The notes beneath the pieces were generated by a model. The model saw only the letters and a program-made list of their open reading frames with translations, was not told where the DNA came from and searched no databases. The position numbers and the translations under genes are program-made. From Pseudobacter sp. (GTDB taxonomy: Bacteria; Bacteroidota; Bacteroidia; Chitinophagales; Chitinophagaceae), in assembly GCA_017849455.1 (NCBI GenBank), contig JAFIGX010000022.1, positions 434,001 through 498,000 of the forward strand: DNA of 64,000 nt. The letters run 5' to 3'. Shown here in pieces: positions 1 to 9,951 of this stretch (positions are counted from its first letter, which is position 1; each line of letters starts with the position of its first letter).

Positions 1-28
1 ATTGAATGCCGGATTCTCGAGGACCCTG

Positions 29-226
29 ATGCAGCCAATGATCCATATTACACTGAATGGGACACCGACGACTGTTCAGTTAGGTAGCAGCTTGTCAATG
101 CTCAGTCAGCATATCCCGATAGGCGACAGCTTCACACTATACAGGCTTCACCAGGGAAAATTCAAAAAAATAAAATATGCGAATCCGGCAACCCTGCTCC
201 TGCCCGGTGATAAAATCTCTTTCTAA
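29..226 (+). CDS. Small beta-grasp (ubiquitin-like) candidate protein
   Basis: A small acidic-to-neutral protein of about 62-65 residues. The frame is open to the left edge, so the gene could begin outside the window; in-frame ATGs lie at 29 and 38. The pattern (a strand starting IHITLNG, a second strand TTVQL, a middle strand FTLYRL, and the ending LLLPGDKISF) resembles the beta-grasp of bacterial multi-ubiquitin domains by eye. No C-terminal Gly-Gly is present, so conjugation through the tail is not supported. It ends 9 bp before the giant protein gene and is probably co-transcribed with it. The fold is an inference; a LysM-like or other small beta protein is possible. Confidence 0.5.
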   Translation: MQPMIHITLNGTPTTVQLGSSLSMLSQHIPIGDSFTLYRLHQGKFKKIKYANPATLLLPGDKISF

Positions 227-235
227 ACTCATTGT

Positions 236-3200
236 ATGAAACTTCAGCAACATCCCGCATATCGCCAATTTTACATCGCAGCCGGTAACAAGCATCTCCT
301 TGTGTTCGCAAAGGACATCGCCCCTGCGGAGATCAACCTGGAAGATCTTTTCAACATCGCGTCCGACAAAAAATTTCTCCTCATTTTCCTGTTCGAAGAA
401 TATACGGATGCGGTGCTGGGAAATTCTGTGACCGGCCTCGATACCGCCATTGAAAGATTCCCTAAAAGCATCTGGTGGATACAGGATTTTCTCAATAATG
501 CCATCGATATTCAAAACAGGCCCTCACTGCTTTTAAAAGCAGATGCCGGTAATCTCACCGGCTCATTCAGTAATTATTCCTACGATAATAACTTCTTCTT
601 CAATACCAATGGGAATAAGCCTGTAGTCCGCTTTTCCAATGATCAGATCAGCCTTGCAGCCCCCACCCGCATGGAATTGAAGATCGACGATAGTTTTCTC
701 GGATTTACGCAGGCAGTCATCCTGCTCAACAAGGAGAACACAGGCGCCCTGAACTTTGTCAACAACCGGAATACCAGCCTGGTCCAGCCTGTTTCTCCCT
801 ACCTCGTCAAAAATGCCGACCGCACGGCTATCCATTATTTCGATATTACCGACTACAATAAGAATTCCGAGATCGAAGTATTTTATTTTCCCTATCCGAA
901 GAAGAGCGTCTTTAACAAAACGGATGAACCGGGGCTTCTGACAAGGTTCATACTCCGAAAAAAAAATATCAGGACCAACCTGGTCGATCACAGGGGCTCA
1001 CAGCTCCTGCTCAACAGTGATCTCCAGGCAAAACTGGGCTATACGGAAGTGGAGGAAGATGGAACGGTGTATGGTCCTTATTTTTATTTCATCCCAACCG
1101 GGCAGGCTGAGTTCCTGCATACCGGCAATCATATACAACTGGGCTTCAACGGTACAGAATCCATTACCAATGGAACAGGGAAACTGAAAATTGATTTCGT
1201 AAAAAGCAACACCATGTTATCGGATGGAGAAGACCTCCTTCCTTCCCTTAATTCCTGCACCACCAAGCCCAAATTGCTTTACGATGCTTACAATCACGAT
1301 GCTGAAAAATCACCGCTGTTCAACAACACCGATCATCACCTCGAGCAAAAATTATTCATTGTCGATAATGCCGTTTCCAGGGAAGTTGCCTATGAAGCAA
1401 TCCCTATCAAAACCACGGCCAGTCCAGACCCATTGCCGCTGATACCGACACTTTCCTTCAAAGACAATCCAGGTTTGGCAGTCCTTGAAAAAGTATTCAC
1501 CCGGATCAGAATGAAGCAGCATACGCAGACCCTCGCACCGGCGCGGGCCCAGGTGATGACTGCCGACAGCAGCTATGTAACCCCACAGGGATTCCTTCGA
1601 AGCAACCAAACACTGGATTTCATTAAGCCCGTTACTGCCAAAAATAAAGATGACCGTCACCTGCAATTCAGGTTCGAAGGCGTAACGCTGCTATCCGATT
1701 TCAATCTCTCGCTCTCCAAGGAAGATGTCTTTTTCGTGCTCAGGCCATCCATGTTGCAAAGAACGGAAAGGGCTAGCATCATATTCGATATAAGAGGCTT
1801 CACTGTTGAATTGAAAGAATTCAACAGAACACCCGTGCCTGGTCCCAAAGACGATACTTTCATCATTTTCAAATTCAGCCGGTATAGCTTCAACGAGTTG
1901 TTGAACGATCCTACCCGGTGGAGCAATTTCGGATCGTATAGACCCAACCCCACCGCTGCTCTCAAATTGATAGAAGATATACAGAATAATACAAAATTCC
2001 CCAATACCGAAGACTACAGGTATTTCAATGATACCATCAGTAAAGACCCCAACTGGAATGGTGTGGTGGTCATCAATATACCGCTCGGCGACAGTAAGAA
2101 CCTGCCTTCTATCTTCGAGGGCCTCTCCGGATCGCAAAACCTTGCCGGCGGGGACCTGCCTGGGGAAAGACTGGCCCTGAAAACTGGTCTCAAATTCCAG
2201 TACGTGGCATTCCCCGTCAACAAAACGGAGATCAATAATAGCGTTATCGATATCTCCTCCACCGCCTTCTACGGGCTTATCGATTATGATATCCTGAACA
2301 AGCCGGATGGAAAACCATCTGATGACTATCCTGTGGTATCGAAGCATTTCCCGGAAAAGAAAGAGAATGTAAAAGACCAAAAGTTCGTTCTCTCCAAACT
2401 CCTCGTCCGTTTCGAGAACTCACAGATCAGGAATTTCAGGTCGTATGCCTTCTGGCAGATCCCCGCCATCTTCGAGAACCGGGTTGAATTCGGAAACCTG
2501 TCACTCTCGCATCCGGAGATGCCGCAGGGGGACCCCAAAGCCAATCTCGTACGGCTGGAAGGCCAGTACCAAAAGAACAGCGCCGGCAATGATGAATTCA
2601 ATTTCACCGCAGCCGGTAACCTGGCCATTAATTTTGAAGAAGACAATATGCTGCAACGCATCAATATTTCAAAAATAGCATTCGGGTATTCGGAAGGCAC
2701 CCAGGACTACCGGTTCGATATAGACGCAAAAGCAGATGTCAATTCCTGGAAAATAGCCGACCTGGTCTCTATCGACGACCTGGAATTCCAGAATATCGGT
2801 TTCAGCTTCAAACTCGTCGATCTCAAATTGCCTTCTCTTCACTTCGATCTCTCCCGTCTGCTGGTGATACCTAAAATAAATTTCAATGGAAAAGGTCTTC
2901 TGAGAAGTTTTCCTATCCGGTTCAGTTATTTTCAGAATTTCCGTTTCAAAAAAGTCCTTCGTGACGGCAAAGAAGATTTCGATTTCGTGAATGGCGATTT
3001 CGATTTCCTGAAATTCCCTTTCCCACATTTCAAATTGCCGTCGATCGACATCGGCAATTTAGGCAACCTGTTCTCCTTCATCTTCGATTTCGACCTCGGC
3101 ACTTTGGGCAATCTCGGTTTGCTCAAAGCACTGAAAGGGCAGTTGCTGGTAGGCTGGTCGTTCAAAGGTGGTTTTGTTTTCGGGTTGAAGCTGAGCGGTC

Positions 3201-6200
3201 CCAGTTCCGACGGCCTGCACCTCGACCTGTTCGGCGCACTGAAACTCGATATCGAGCAGGTGAACTTCGGTAAATTCAATCCCACCGATGATCCTGCAGC
3301 AGGCTGCACAGCTTATTTTCTCCGGCTGGTGAATGCCAGGATGACGATCTTCGGCAGGAAACTTCCCGATGAAGACCATACCTTCAATGGCATCATCATC
3401 GTCGATTTCAAAAGCCCTGGCAATAAAGTGGCCTGGCTCATCAACTACGACAAACAGGATGACGGTGACCTGGTGCTGGGCCTCGGACAACGCATGGGGC
3501 CAGCACAGGGAGACATCACCGGCCTTACCACCAGGGCCGCTATCAGGGAGATCAAACAAACATTCAGGAAGAACCTCAATAATCTTCCCGACTGCTCATT
3601 GACACGAAGGGACCTGCTCTTTGCTCCCGACCGCAATTACCTGATCGCATCGGAAGCGATCCTGCCGGAAGACTGGCCCATTGAATTCGCTTTCCTTTTC
3701 AACGACCCAGTGCTATATGGCGCCTCCATCGGGTTCAAAGGCGATTTTCTGAAAGGGTTCAGCATCGATATACTCTACAAAAAACTGGCAGATAACCTCG
3801 GCGTTTATTCCGGGGAGATCCAGCTCCCGGATGCATTACGGAACCAGGAACTTGGCGGGGCTTTTCTCCGATTGCCCAATATCGGGGCCGATATTTTCAC
3901 CAATGGCGACTGGAAGGTGGATATAGGATTTCCCCGCATCAGCAACGACTGGTCGAGATCGGGCTTTCTCCAGTTGCGGACAGCGCCGCCATTCGTGGGA
4001 TGGTTCGGGTTCTATGTCATGCGCTCCAGGATCGCCTCCCAAACACTCTTCAAAAAATATATCAGTGATGATTATTCGAACAGGAAACTGAATATCATCC
4101 AGGCAGGGTTTGCGATGCGGGTAGGCATTGGTTTCTATTTCGATAAAGGCATTTTGTTCGTAGGTGCTTCTATCAGTGTTTATGGTGTGCTGGAAGGCGC
4201 CTTCGCTTTTGAAAGGGACCAGCCTGCGCTTGCCACCTTATTCCCCGATCATTTCGCATTGCTGGGAAGGGTCGGAGCATTGGCAGAACTGGTAGGTTAT
4301 GTGGACTTCGGCATCATAAAAGCCTCCGTATATATTTCACTCCGCGCTGAGTTCGGCCTCTTGCTGGTCTATTTAAGTAAGGATGGCATTCCCGGTGTGA
4401 ACAATGGCAAAGGCATCCAGCCGGTCAAAGTTTATATTGAAGGAGAAGTGCGTGTACAGGTCACCATCAAGATCGGGTGCGTGAAAATCCGCCTGAGCTT
4501 CGGCGCATCCCTCCGCTTTGAATACACGATCGGCGGCGGCGACGGTCAACAGGCACGCTCATTGGCCAGCAAGGAATTCGCACTGCTCGGCTTCGATGAA
4601 ATGGTCGCTTCCAAATTACCGGTAGTGATCACAGGCATCAAAGAGATCCCTATGGCCTACCTGCCGGGATTCTCGAAAGTTAAAGAGAATGGCGCAGAAA
4701 AACTGGTGCTGGTGCATTCATTCATGATCCCCTTCTTTGGAAAAAGGGTTGAATCGAATAAGGTCATTTTCAGTGACAATAATCTGTTCAAGGATAAGAT
4801 CATCAAACCATTTCTTACAGACCTGATCAGCCAGTTACAGGCCCTTCAGGTCGAAGATCACGATCGCTACCAGACTTTGAGGTCCGTATTATTGAATGGC
4901 GCCTGCTTCAGAACGGTCAATGGCAAACGAACTGCTGCAACTATCGATCTGTCTGTCGATGGTTATCTGCCTACATTCATCCACGGGATCAATGCTACCG
5001 ATAAAGCAACGGTCGACAAAGTGGTGAAAAAACATTTCGGTTTCAGGCAGGATGAATTGAGACCCGATGCCCCTAATAATTCCATCGTGGAAGCCTACAA
5101 TGATTCCCTGCTGGTGATCCCTGCCCCTGTTTCCAAGAAGATGCAACTGGTAGATGAGAACAACAATATCCTGCTCAAAAAGGATACTGAAGATGGCTTC
5201 ACCATCAGGATAGAGAACCTTGTTTCAAAAAATGGGGCAGCCCTGGTTGAATCGACGATCGCAGCCGTCCGGGATTTTGATGATGCAACACTCGACTGGA
5301 TCAACCAGTTCTATGATGATTATAAATCGCAGTTCATCCAGAGAAATCAAAACCAGGCACTCGCAGAGCCGCTTCAAAACAAGGACCTCAGGGATGAGGT
5401 CATCATCCCTGAATTTTTCAAGCTTTGCGCATTGCTGACACTCGAAGCTTTCTACACCGATGCAAATGGCAAAGTGAAGTCCAAGGAAGGAGAGGAATTC
5501 AATCCAGCCATTTCAATCGATACCAATGGTCATTTCAAGTATGAAAATGGAGGCGACTGGGACCCTAACCTTGCCATTGAACAGATAGTAGGACAGCTCA
5601 ATTATTTTTACAACAGTGGATTGAGATTGCCGTTCAAAAATAATGAAACCCCTACCCGCTCTATCAATGAACTATTGCACCAGCATGAGGAGGTGGCCCC
5701 ACTTACCGGCGCCCCATCGGACCTGAACGCGATAAAGCTCTTCTTCGATAATGAGGAGATCACAAAAGATGTATTTGCCGATAACAATGCCAAGAAAGAT
5801 ATGCTTAGGTTTATCGGGCTCCTCGATACCGATTTCAAACCGGCCAATCTCTATAAGGAATTCGATCCGGTCAACCCGGTGCAGTTCATCAAACCGTATA
5901 AACTGGTGCCCGTAACACTTGTTGTGCAGGATGGGAAATTTGAAGAAAAAAATAAAGATGGCAAGGTCATCACCAAATTCTTCGAATTACCCAGGAAACT
6001 GGCATCGAAAGCTGCTCCGGGGTCACGGTATTCATTTGAACTGAACTATGCCAATTATACGGTACAGGTCGACGGGCAAGACAGGGTCGAGTATTCTACC
6101 AATAAAAGCCAGGTGCCGATACTGGCCGGCATGAGCCGTGGCCTGAATATCGAAGTGAAGGTCAGGAGGCATACCAATAAAATACTGGAGATCGTCAATG

Positions 6201-9200
6201 TACTTGCCGAAGACCTGGGCCTGATGAAGAGCCTTTATAAAGACAGCTTTGTTGTGCGTTCGATCGATTGCTATCACAGGCATGATCCCAACCCCAATGA
6301 TCCCAACGCCAATTATACCATCGACAGGCTCATCGATAATTTCGCCACATTGCTCAAGACCAATCTTTCGCCCCGCACTTCTCCGCCTGTTTTCGACCCG
6401 ATGGCCATTGCCGATGCAGTGGATGATAATGCAACCCGGTTCTGGGAAAACTCCAACAGGGACAGGGCCAATTTCACGAGGCTCGCCTGGGAAGCACTTA
6501 CCACCAACAACGGAGGCTATTTTATTATTCTCGACAAAGACATCGATCCCAATTCGGCACTCGGCAAAGCAGATACAGAACAATCGATCATTCTTTCTTT
6601 TGAAGGTGGAGCTACCGATCCGGCGCCGCCTTACTTCAATACGGTCCGCTTCAGCAGGAACGCATCCAATGAGGCATATTTCGAAACGGTCTGTGCAGGA
6701 TTGAAAGACAGATCACATTATATCTACATCGATCAGTTGAAACTGAATGCCAATGAAGTGAAGGAATATCATTCCGTTATTCCGGCACATACCTTTGGTT
6801 TTGAGGTCCCACGTTACAGAAAACAAAATCCTGCTTTCGGCACGCCTGCCTATTCATCCTACATAAACTATCTTCCCATTGAATTCGAGTTGTTGGAAAA
6901 AGGGGCAGCAGCGCCATTGCTCAGTGCCGACAAGGTATTACCGATCATGCCACATAGCCAGCAGGCGGCCGATGGAACGCCGATAGAAGAAGCATTCATC
7001 TACAAACATCTTTCACCCCTTACTCTTGCCAGGAAAGATGACGGTAAAATCGATACTGAAAATATTTACAGGTATGATACAGTAGGGAAAACCTATTCAC
7101 TGAAATGCAACCTGCGGGATACTTTCGGTTTCAGGATAGGCGATCCGGGCCAGTTGGCCACTGTCGAGTACACGCATACCTATTTCGATAAGCTGGTGCC
7201 GGTTGATGCATGGCCGCTCATCAGTTTCTCCTGGTGGTTCGGCAGATATGCAAAACCCGATCTCTATTTCAACCTGGCCTGCAATAGTGATATCAGGGAA
7301 ATACTCGACCTCGCCGGTATACTCAGGAAAAAAATAACCGTGCCTGCCAATCCAGATCCCGTCTTTGTTCCCAGGTACGATCTCGATGAAGAAATCGACA
7401 AACCTGGGGATGTTGAGAAATTACTGAAAGTAAAATCCGGCATTCTCAATAACCTGTACACGATCCTGGCCCAACTGAAGGACAAGAATACGATCATCGA
7501 GATCAACAATATCGATTTCAAACAATTGAAACCGGTATGGGCCGCGAAAGTGGAAAGCCTGATCGGGAAGATCCTTTTCATGACTACCCCAACAGGCGGA
7601 AAATTCAAGATGCCTAAAGAGAACGTGGCGGCCACTCCTGTTATGGAGCTGAAGCTTGAGCAGAAAGAAGCCCTGATGAATACTGCAGGCATCACTATTA
7701 CGTTACGCCGCCCCTCCAATCTGATCCACAAAGCAAATGATGCCGTATTCAGTATCAGCAATGATGACCATACCGGGTTGGCTGAACTGGAGAATGAGTA
7801 CATCTGGGATTATGCATCTACGCATACCATTACAACTACTGTCAAGCTTCTGAATCCGGGATCTCCGGAAAGATCCCGCCTTGCCGACCTGAACAATGCG
7901 ATCAGGGTAGCAACAAAAATAAAAACAGCGGCTTTGCCCGGCGGCGGTGTTAAAGTGGTGATAGCAGAATATTCACTCGGTATTGGCTCAGACCCGGTAA
8001 GCAGGGAGAAAGTTATCTATATGATCAGGGAAGGGAAGCTTTCGGAGATCGGCATCAATGAAGTGAATGCAGCCAGGGAGATCGATCAGTCCTGTTATTT
8101 CGGGATCAAACCATTCAGCAATAAATTATGGTCGGGCGAGTATCAGCCTGTGATGCCCGGATCTTCGAGGACAACCTTTTCCAATATCGACCTCGACCGG
8201 TCGCTCAGACTGGTGCTGTCGAAAATAGATGAGTTGTTGCAGGCAGGTACAGTATCGCGGGAGTTGCCACCGGACCCGTCGCAACTGGCCAACCTCATGA
8301 ATTTATATGAAACGCTTTTGTCGTCCAAAAGATCGCTCGTCGATCAGAAATTAAAAAGCAATATTGCCTGGGTCATGGACATCGATCATAAGCCGCTCCC
8401 CGGTGATCCGTTGATCAGGGAATTCAGGGACCTGCTCCTGTACAGCCTGGCAGGCTACTATGAATATGATGGACTGGCGAAAACTACCTTATCCGGCACG
8501 GCTATTCTTCCTCCGCAAACAAGGCTCAATATGACGCTGTTGCCCGACGCCAGTACCGTTCCTTCCCAGGGATATAAACTTTATTCCTCCAAGATCGGTG
8601 ATAACGGTAAGGACTGGTATATCTTCTTCGACCAGAAAGAAACGGTGCAAGGGGATATCGATATCCGCGTCAAGCCGGCCATCACACATATCGAATTCAA
8701 TATCGTCAAAACAGAGAGGTCGGAGATCGAAGAATCACAATGGGTACAACTGGTGACGCCGGTCGAGTTCCAGGATGATCAGTATACGATCAGTAAATGG
8801 AAGAAGATCACCAGGCAATTCCCGGCAAAACCTGTGATACTACGGCACAGCGCAGAACAGAAAACGCCCGACAACATGAAGCCCTGGCGCATCGATGAGA
8901 TCGGCTTATGGAATTATGCGCTCGAAATAGAAGACAATTATATTCAAAATGACAAAATTCATGTAGACCTGCTCATAGAAACATCTTCGGGTGCCCAGGG
9001 ATTGATGGACATCGAACCATTCCGCGATTTTACCGGGTTCATTGCTTACTGGGCTTCGAGGATCCTGACGAAAGAAGGCAATGTATTCAACTGGAAAGAA
9101 TTTGTAGCAGACCTATATGCCCAGTTCAGTGCTGCGGTTGCAGGTGAAGCTGTTCCTTTCGATGCCGGCATACCATACTCATTCGAATTGCAAAAGGGCC

Positions 9201-9799
9201 CTGGGAAATGGGAGATCAAAAATATCACCGGTGGCCTCACCGTCGGATTCCCGAAAGACCAGTTGGGCAATCCTGTCAAAACCAAACCTGCTGTTCTGAT
9301 TGGGCCTTTCAATATTTTCAGTAAAGAGAAAAGAGTGATCTCCGTACTGCCTGCTGTGAAAGTATTCAGGAATCCCGATGTGAAGAATACAGACTTTATT
9401 TATGAAACGGAAACAGTGAGCCCGGTTTCCGCAGCGACCCCGCATATCAGGTATTTCAATCCGATCCCGATCATGAACAATGAAACATTCGAGGCGAGTG
9501 TGATCGGCACTATCGATAAACCGGTAATACCCAATGAGCTGCCCATGAAGGCCACGGCGAAATATCTTATCAGGGCTGCGAATGATTTCCCGGCAGGAAC
9601 AAAGAACCTGCCTGTGATTCCTGTTCAGCAGGTTGAATGTACGGTTGGAGCAAAACCTTCAAGGACAGATGCATTGTTCGATCTATTCGATAAGACAAAT
9701 GGTTACCAGGCATTTTCGGTCACTGTGTACAATGCCGAAAAAAATACCGACAGGGACCTGCCGGTCTTTCACGCAGATACGGTCTTCAAACAAACCTGA
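236..9799 (+). CDS. Giant 3,187-residue protein of unknown function
   Basis: A single uninterrupted reading frame of 3,187 codons, not recognised as any named family. There is no signal peptide, lipobox or T9SS tail: the N-terminus starts MKLQQHPAYRQFYIAAGNKH and the C-terminus ends FKQT, so it looks cytoplasmic or exported by an unusual route. Roughly residues 780-1080 alternate hydrophobic and polar residues and are rich in Phe, Gly, Asp and Leu. About residues 1270-1480 are glycine-rich beta-like sequence. The last 1,500 residues look like tandem mixed beta domains. Some features recall large beta-rich DUF6603-type proteins, but this could not be verified. It sits between a small ubiquitin-like candidate (9 bp upstream) and a PLD-superfamily gene (152 bp downstream) on the same strand. 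No catalytic motif was seen; a scaffold, tube or lipid-groove role would be guesswork. Confidence 0.85.
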   Translation: MKLQQHPAYRQFYIAAGNKHLLVFAKDIAPAEINLEDLFNIASDKKFLLIFLFEEYTDAVLGNSVTGLDTAIERFPKSIWWIQDFLNNAIDIQNRPSLLLKADAGNLTGSFSNYSYDNNFFFNTNGNKPVVRFSNDQISLAAPTRMELKIDDSFLGFTQAVILLNKENTGALNFVNNRNTSLVQPVSPYLVKNADRTAIHYFDITDYNKNSEIEVFYFPYPKKSVFNKTDEPGLLTRFILRKKNIRTNLVDHRGSQLLLNSDLQAKLGYTEVEEDGTVYGPYFYFIPTGQAEFLHTGNHIQLGFNGTESITNGTGKLKIDFVKSNTMLSDGEDLLPSLNSCTTKPKLLYDAYNHDAEKSPLFNNTDHHLEQKLFIVDNAVSREVAYEAIPIKTTASPDPLPLIPTLSFKDNPGLAVLEKVFTRIRMKQHTQTLAPARAQVMTADSSYVTPQGFLRSNQTLDFIKPVTAKNKDDRHLQFRFEGVTLLSDFNLSLSKEDVFFVLRPSMLQRTERASIIFDIRGFTVELKEFNRTPVPGPKDDTFIIFKFSRYSFNELLNDPTRWSNFGSYRPNPTAALKLIEDIQNNTKFPNTEDYRYFNDTISKDPNWNGVVVINIPLGDSKNLPSIFEGLSGSQNLAGGDLPGERLALKTGLKFQYVAFPVNKTEINNSVIDISSTAFYGLIDYDILNKPDGKPSDDYPVVSKHFPEKKENVKDQKFVLSKLLVRFENSQIRNFRSYAFWQIPAIFENRVEFGNLSLSHPEMPQGDPKANLVRLEGQYQKNSAGNDEFNFTAAGNLAINFEEDNMLQRINISKIAFGYSEGTQDYRFDIDAKADVNSWKIADLVSIDDLEFQNIGFSFKLVDLKLPSLHFDLSRLLVIPKINFNGKGLLRSFPIRFSYFQNFRFKKVLRDGKEDFDFVNGDFDFLKFPFPHFKLPSIDIGNLGNLFSFIFDFDLGTLGNLGLLKALKGQLLVGWSFKGGFVFGLKLSGPSSDGLHLDLFGALKLDIEQVNFGKFNPTDDPAAGCTAYFLRLVNARMTIFGRKLPDEDHTFNGIIIVDFKSPGNKVAWLINYDKQDDGDLVLGLGQRMGPAQGDITGLTTRAAIREIKQTFRKNLNNLPDCSLTRRDLLFAPDRNYLIASEAILPEDWPIEFAFLFNDPVLYGASIGFKGDFLKGFSIDILYKKLADNLGVYSGEIQLPDALRNQELGGAFLRLPNIGADIFTNGDWKVDIGFPRISNDWSRSGFLQLRTAPPFVGWFGFYVMRSRIASQTLFKKYISDDYSNRKLNIIQAGFAMRVGIGFYFDKGILFVGASISVYGVLEGAFAFERDQPALATLFPDHFALLGRVGALAELVGYVDFGIIKASVYISLRAEFGLLLVYLSKDGIPGVNNGKGIQPVKVYIEGEVRVQVTIKIGCVKIRLSFGASLRFEYTIGGGDGQQARSLASKEFALLGFDEMVASKLPVVITGIKEIPMAYLPGFSKVKENGAEKLVLVHSFMIPFFGKRVESNKVIFSDNNLFKDKIIKPFLTDLISQLQALQVEDHDRYQTLRSVLLNGACFRTVNGKRTAATIDLSVDGYLPTFIHGINATDKATVDKVVKKHFGFRQDELRPDAPNNSIVEAYNDSLLVIPAPVSKKMQLVDENNNILLKKDTEDGFTIRIENLVSKNGAALVESTIAAVRDFDDATLDWINQFYDDYKSQFIQRNQNQALAEPLQNKDLRDEVIIPEFFKLCALLTLEAFYTDANGKVKSKEGEEFNPAISIDTNGHFKYENGGDWDPNLAIEQIVGQLNYFYNSGLRLPFKNNETPTRSINELLHQHEEVAPLTGAPSDLNAIKLFFDNEEITKDVFADNNAKKDMLRFIGLLDTDFKPANLYKEFDPVNPVQFIKPYKLVPVTLVVQDGKFEEKNKDGKVITKFFELPRKLASKAAPGSRYSFELNYANYTVQVDGQDRVEYSTNKSQVPILAGMSRGLNIEVKVRRHTNKILEIVNVLAEDLGLMKSLYKDSFVVRSIDCYHRHDPNPNDPNANYTIDRLIDNFATLLKTNLSPRTSPPVFDPMAIADAVDDNATRFWENSNRDRANFTRLAWEALTTNNGGYFIILDKDIDPNSALGKADTEQSIILSFEGGATDPAPPYFNTVRFSRNASNEAYFETVCAGLKDRSHYIYIDQLKLNANEVKEYHSVIPAHTFGFEVPRYRKQNPAFGTPAYSSYINYLPIEFELLEKGAAAPLLSADKVLPIMPHSQQAADGTPIEEAFIYKHLSPLTLARKDDGKIDTENIYRYDTVGKTYSLKCNLRDTFGFRIGDPGQLATVEYTHTYFDKLVPVDAWPLISFSWWFGRYAKPDLYFNLACNSDIREILDLAGILRKKITVPANPDPVFVPRYDLDEEIDKPGDVEKLLKVKSGILNNLYTILAQLKDKNTIIEINNIDFKQLKPVWAAKVESLIGKILFMTTPTGGKFKMPKENVAATPVMELKLEQKEALMNTAGITITLRRPSNLIHKANDAVFSISNDDHTGLAELENEYIWDYASTHTITTTVKLLNPGSPERSRLADLNNAIRVATKIKTAALPGGGVKVVIAEYSLGIGSDPVSREKVIYMIREGKLSEIGINEVNAAREIDQSCYFGIKPFSNKLWSGEYQPVMPGSSRTTFSNIDLDRSLRLVLSKIDELLQAGTVSRELPPDPSQLANLMNLYETLLSSKRSLVDQKLKSNIAWVMDIDHKPLPGDPLIREFRDLLLYSLAGYYEYDGLAKTTLSGTAILPPQTRLNMTLLPDASTVPSQGYKLYSSKIGDNGKDWYIFFDQKETVQGDIDIRVKPAITHIEFNIVKTERSEIEESQWVQLVTPVEFQDDQYTISKWKKITRQFPAKPVILRHSAEQKTPDNMKPWRIDEIGLWNYALEIEDNYIQNDKIHVDLLIETSSGAQGLMDIEPFRDFTGFIAYWASRILTKEGNVFNWKEFVADLYAQFSAAVAGEAVPFDAGIPYSFELQKGPGKWEIKNITGGLTVGFPKDQLGNPVKTKPAVLIGPFNIFSKEKRVISVLPAVKVFRNPDVKNTDFIYETETVSPVSAATPHIRYFNPIPIMNNETFEASVIGTIDKPVIPNELPMKATAKYLIRAANDFPAGTKNLPVIPVQQVECTVGAKPSRTDALFDLFDKTNGYQAFSVTVYNAEKNTDRDLPVFHADTVFKQT

Positions 9800-9951
9800 T
9801 GAAATGAAAATATGGGAATAAAAGCAGCACCCGGAAAAGACCACACTTTCATTTCATTAACAAAATACCGTACATCTACGCTGATGGATCGCTGTAGCGT
9901 GGCTTAACTTGTAAGGTATCTCTTATACCATTACCTCTAAAGAAATTCCTT

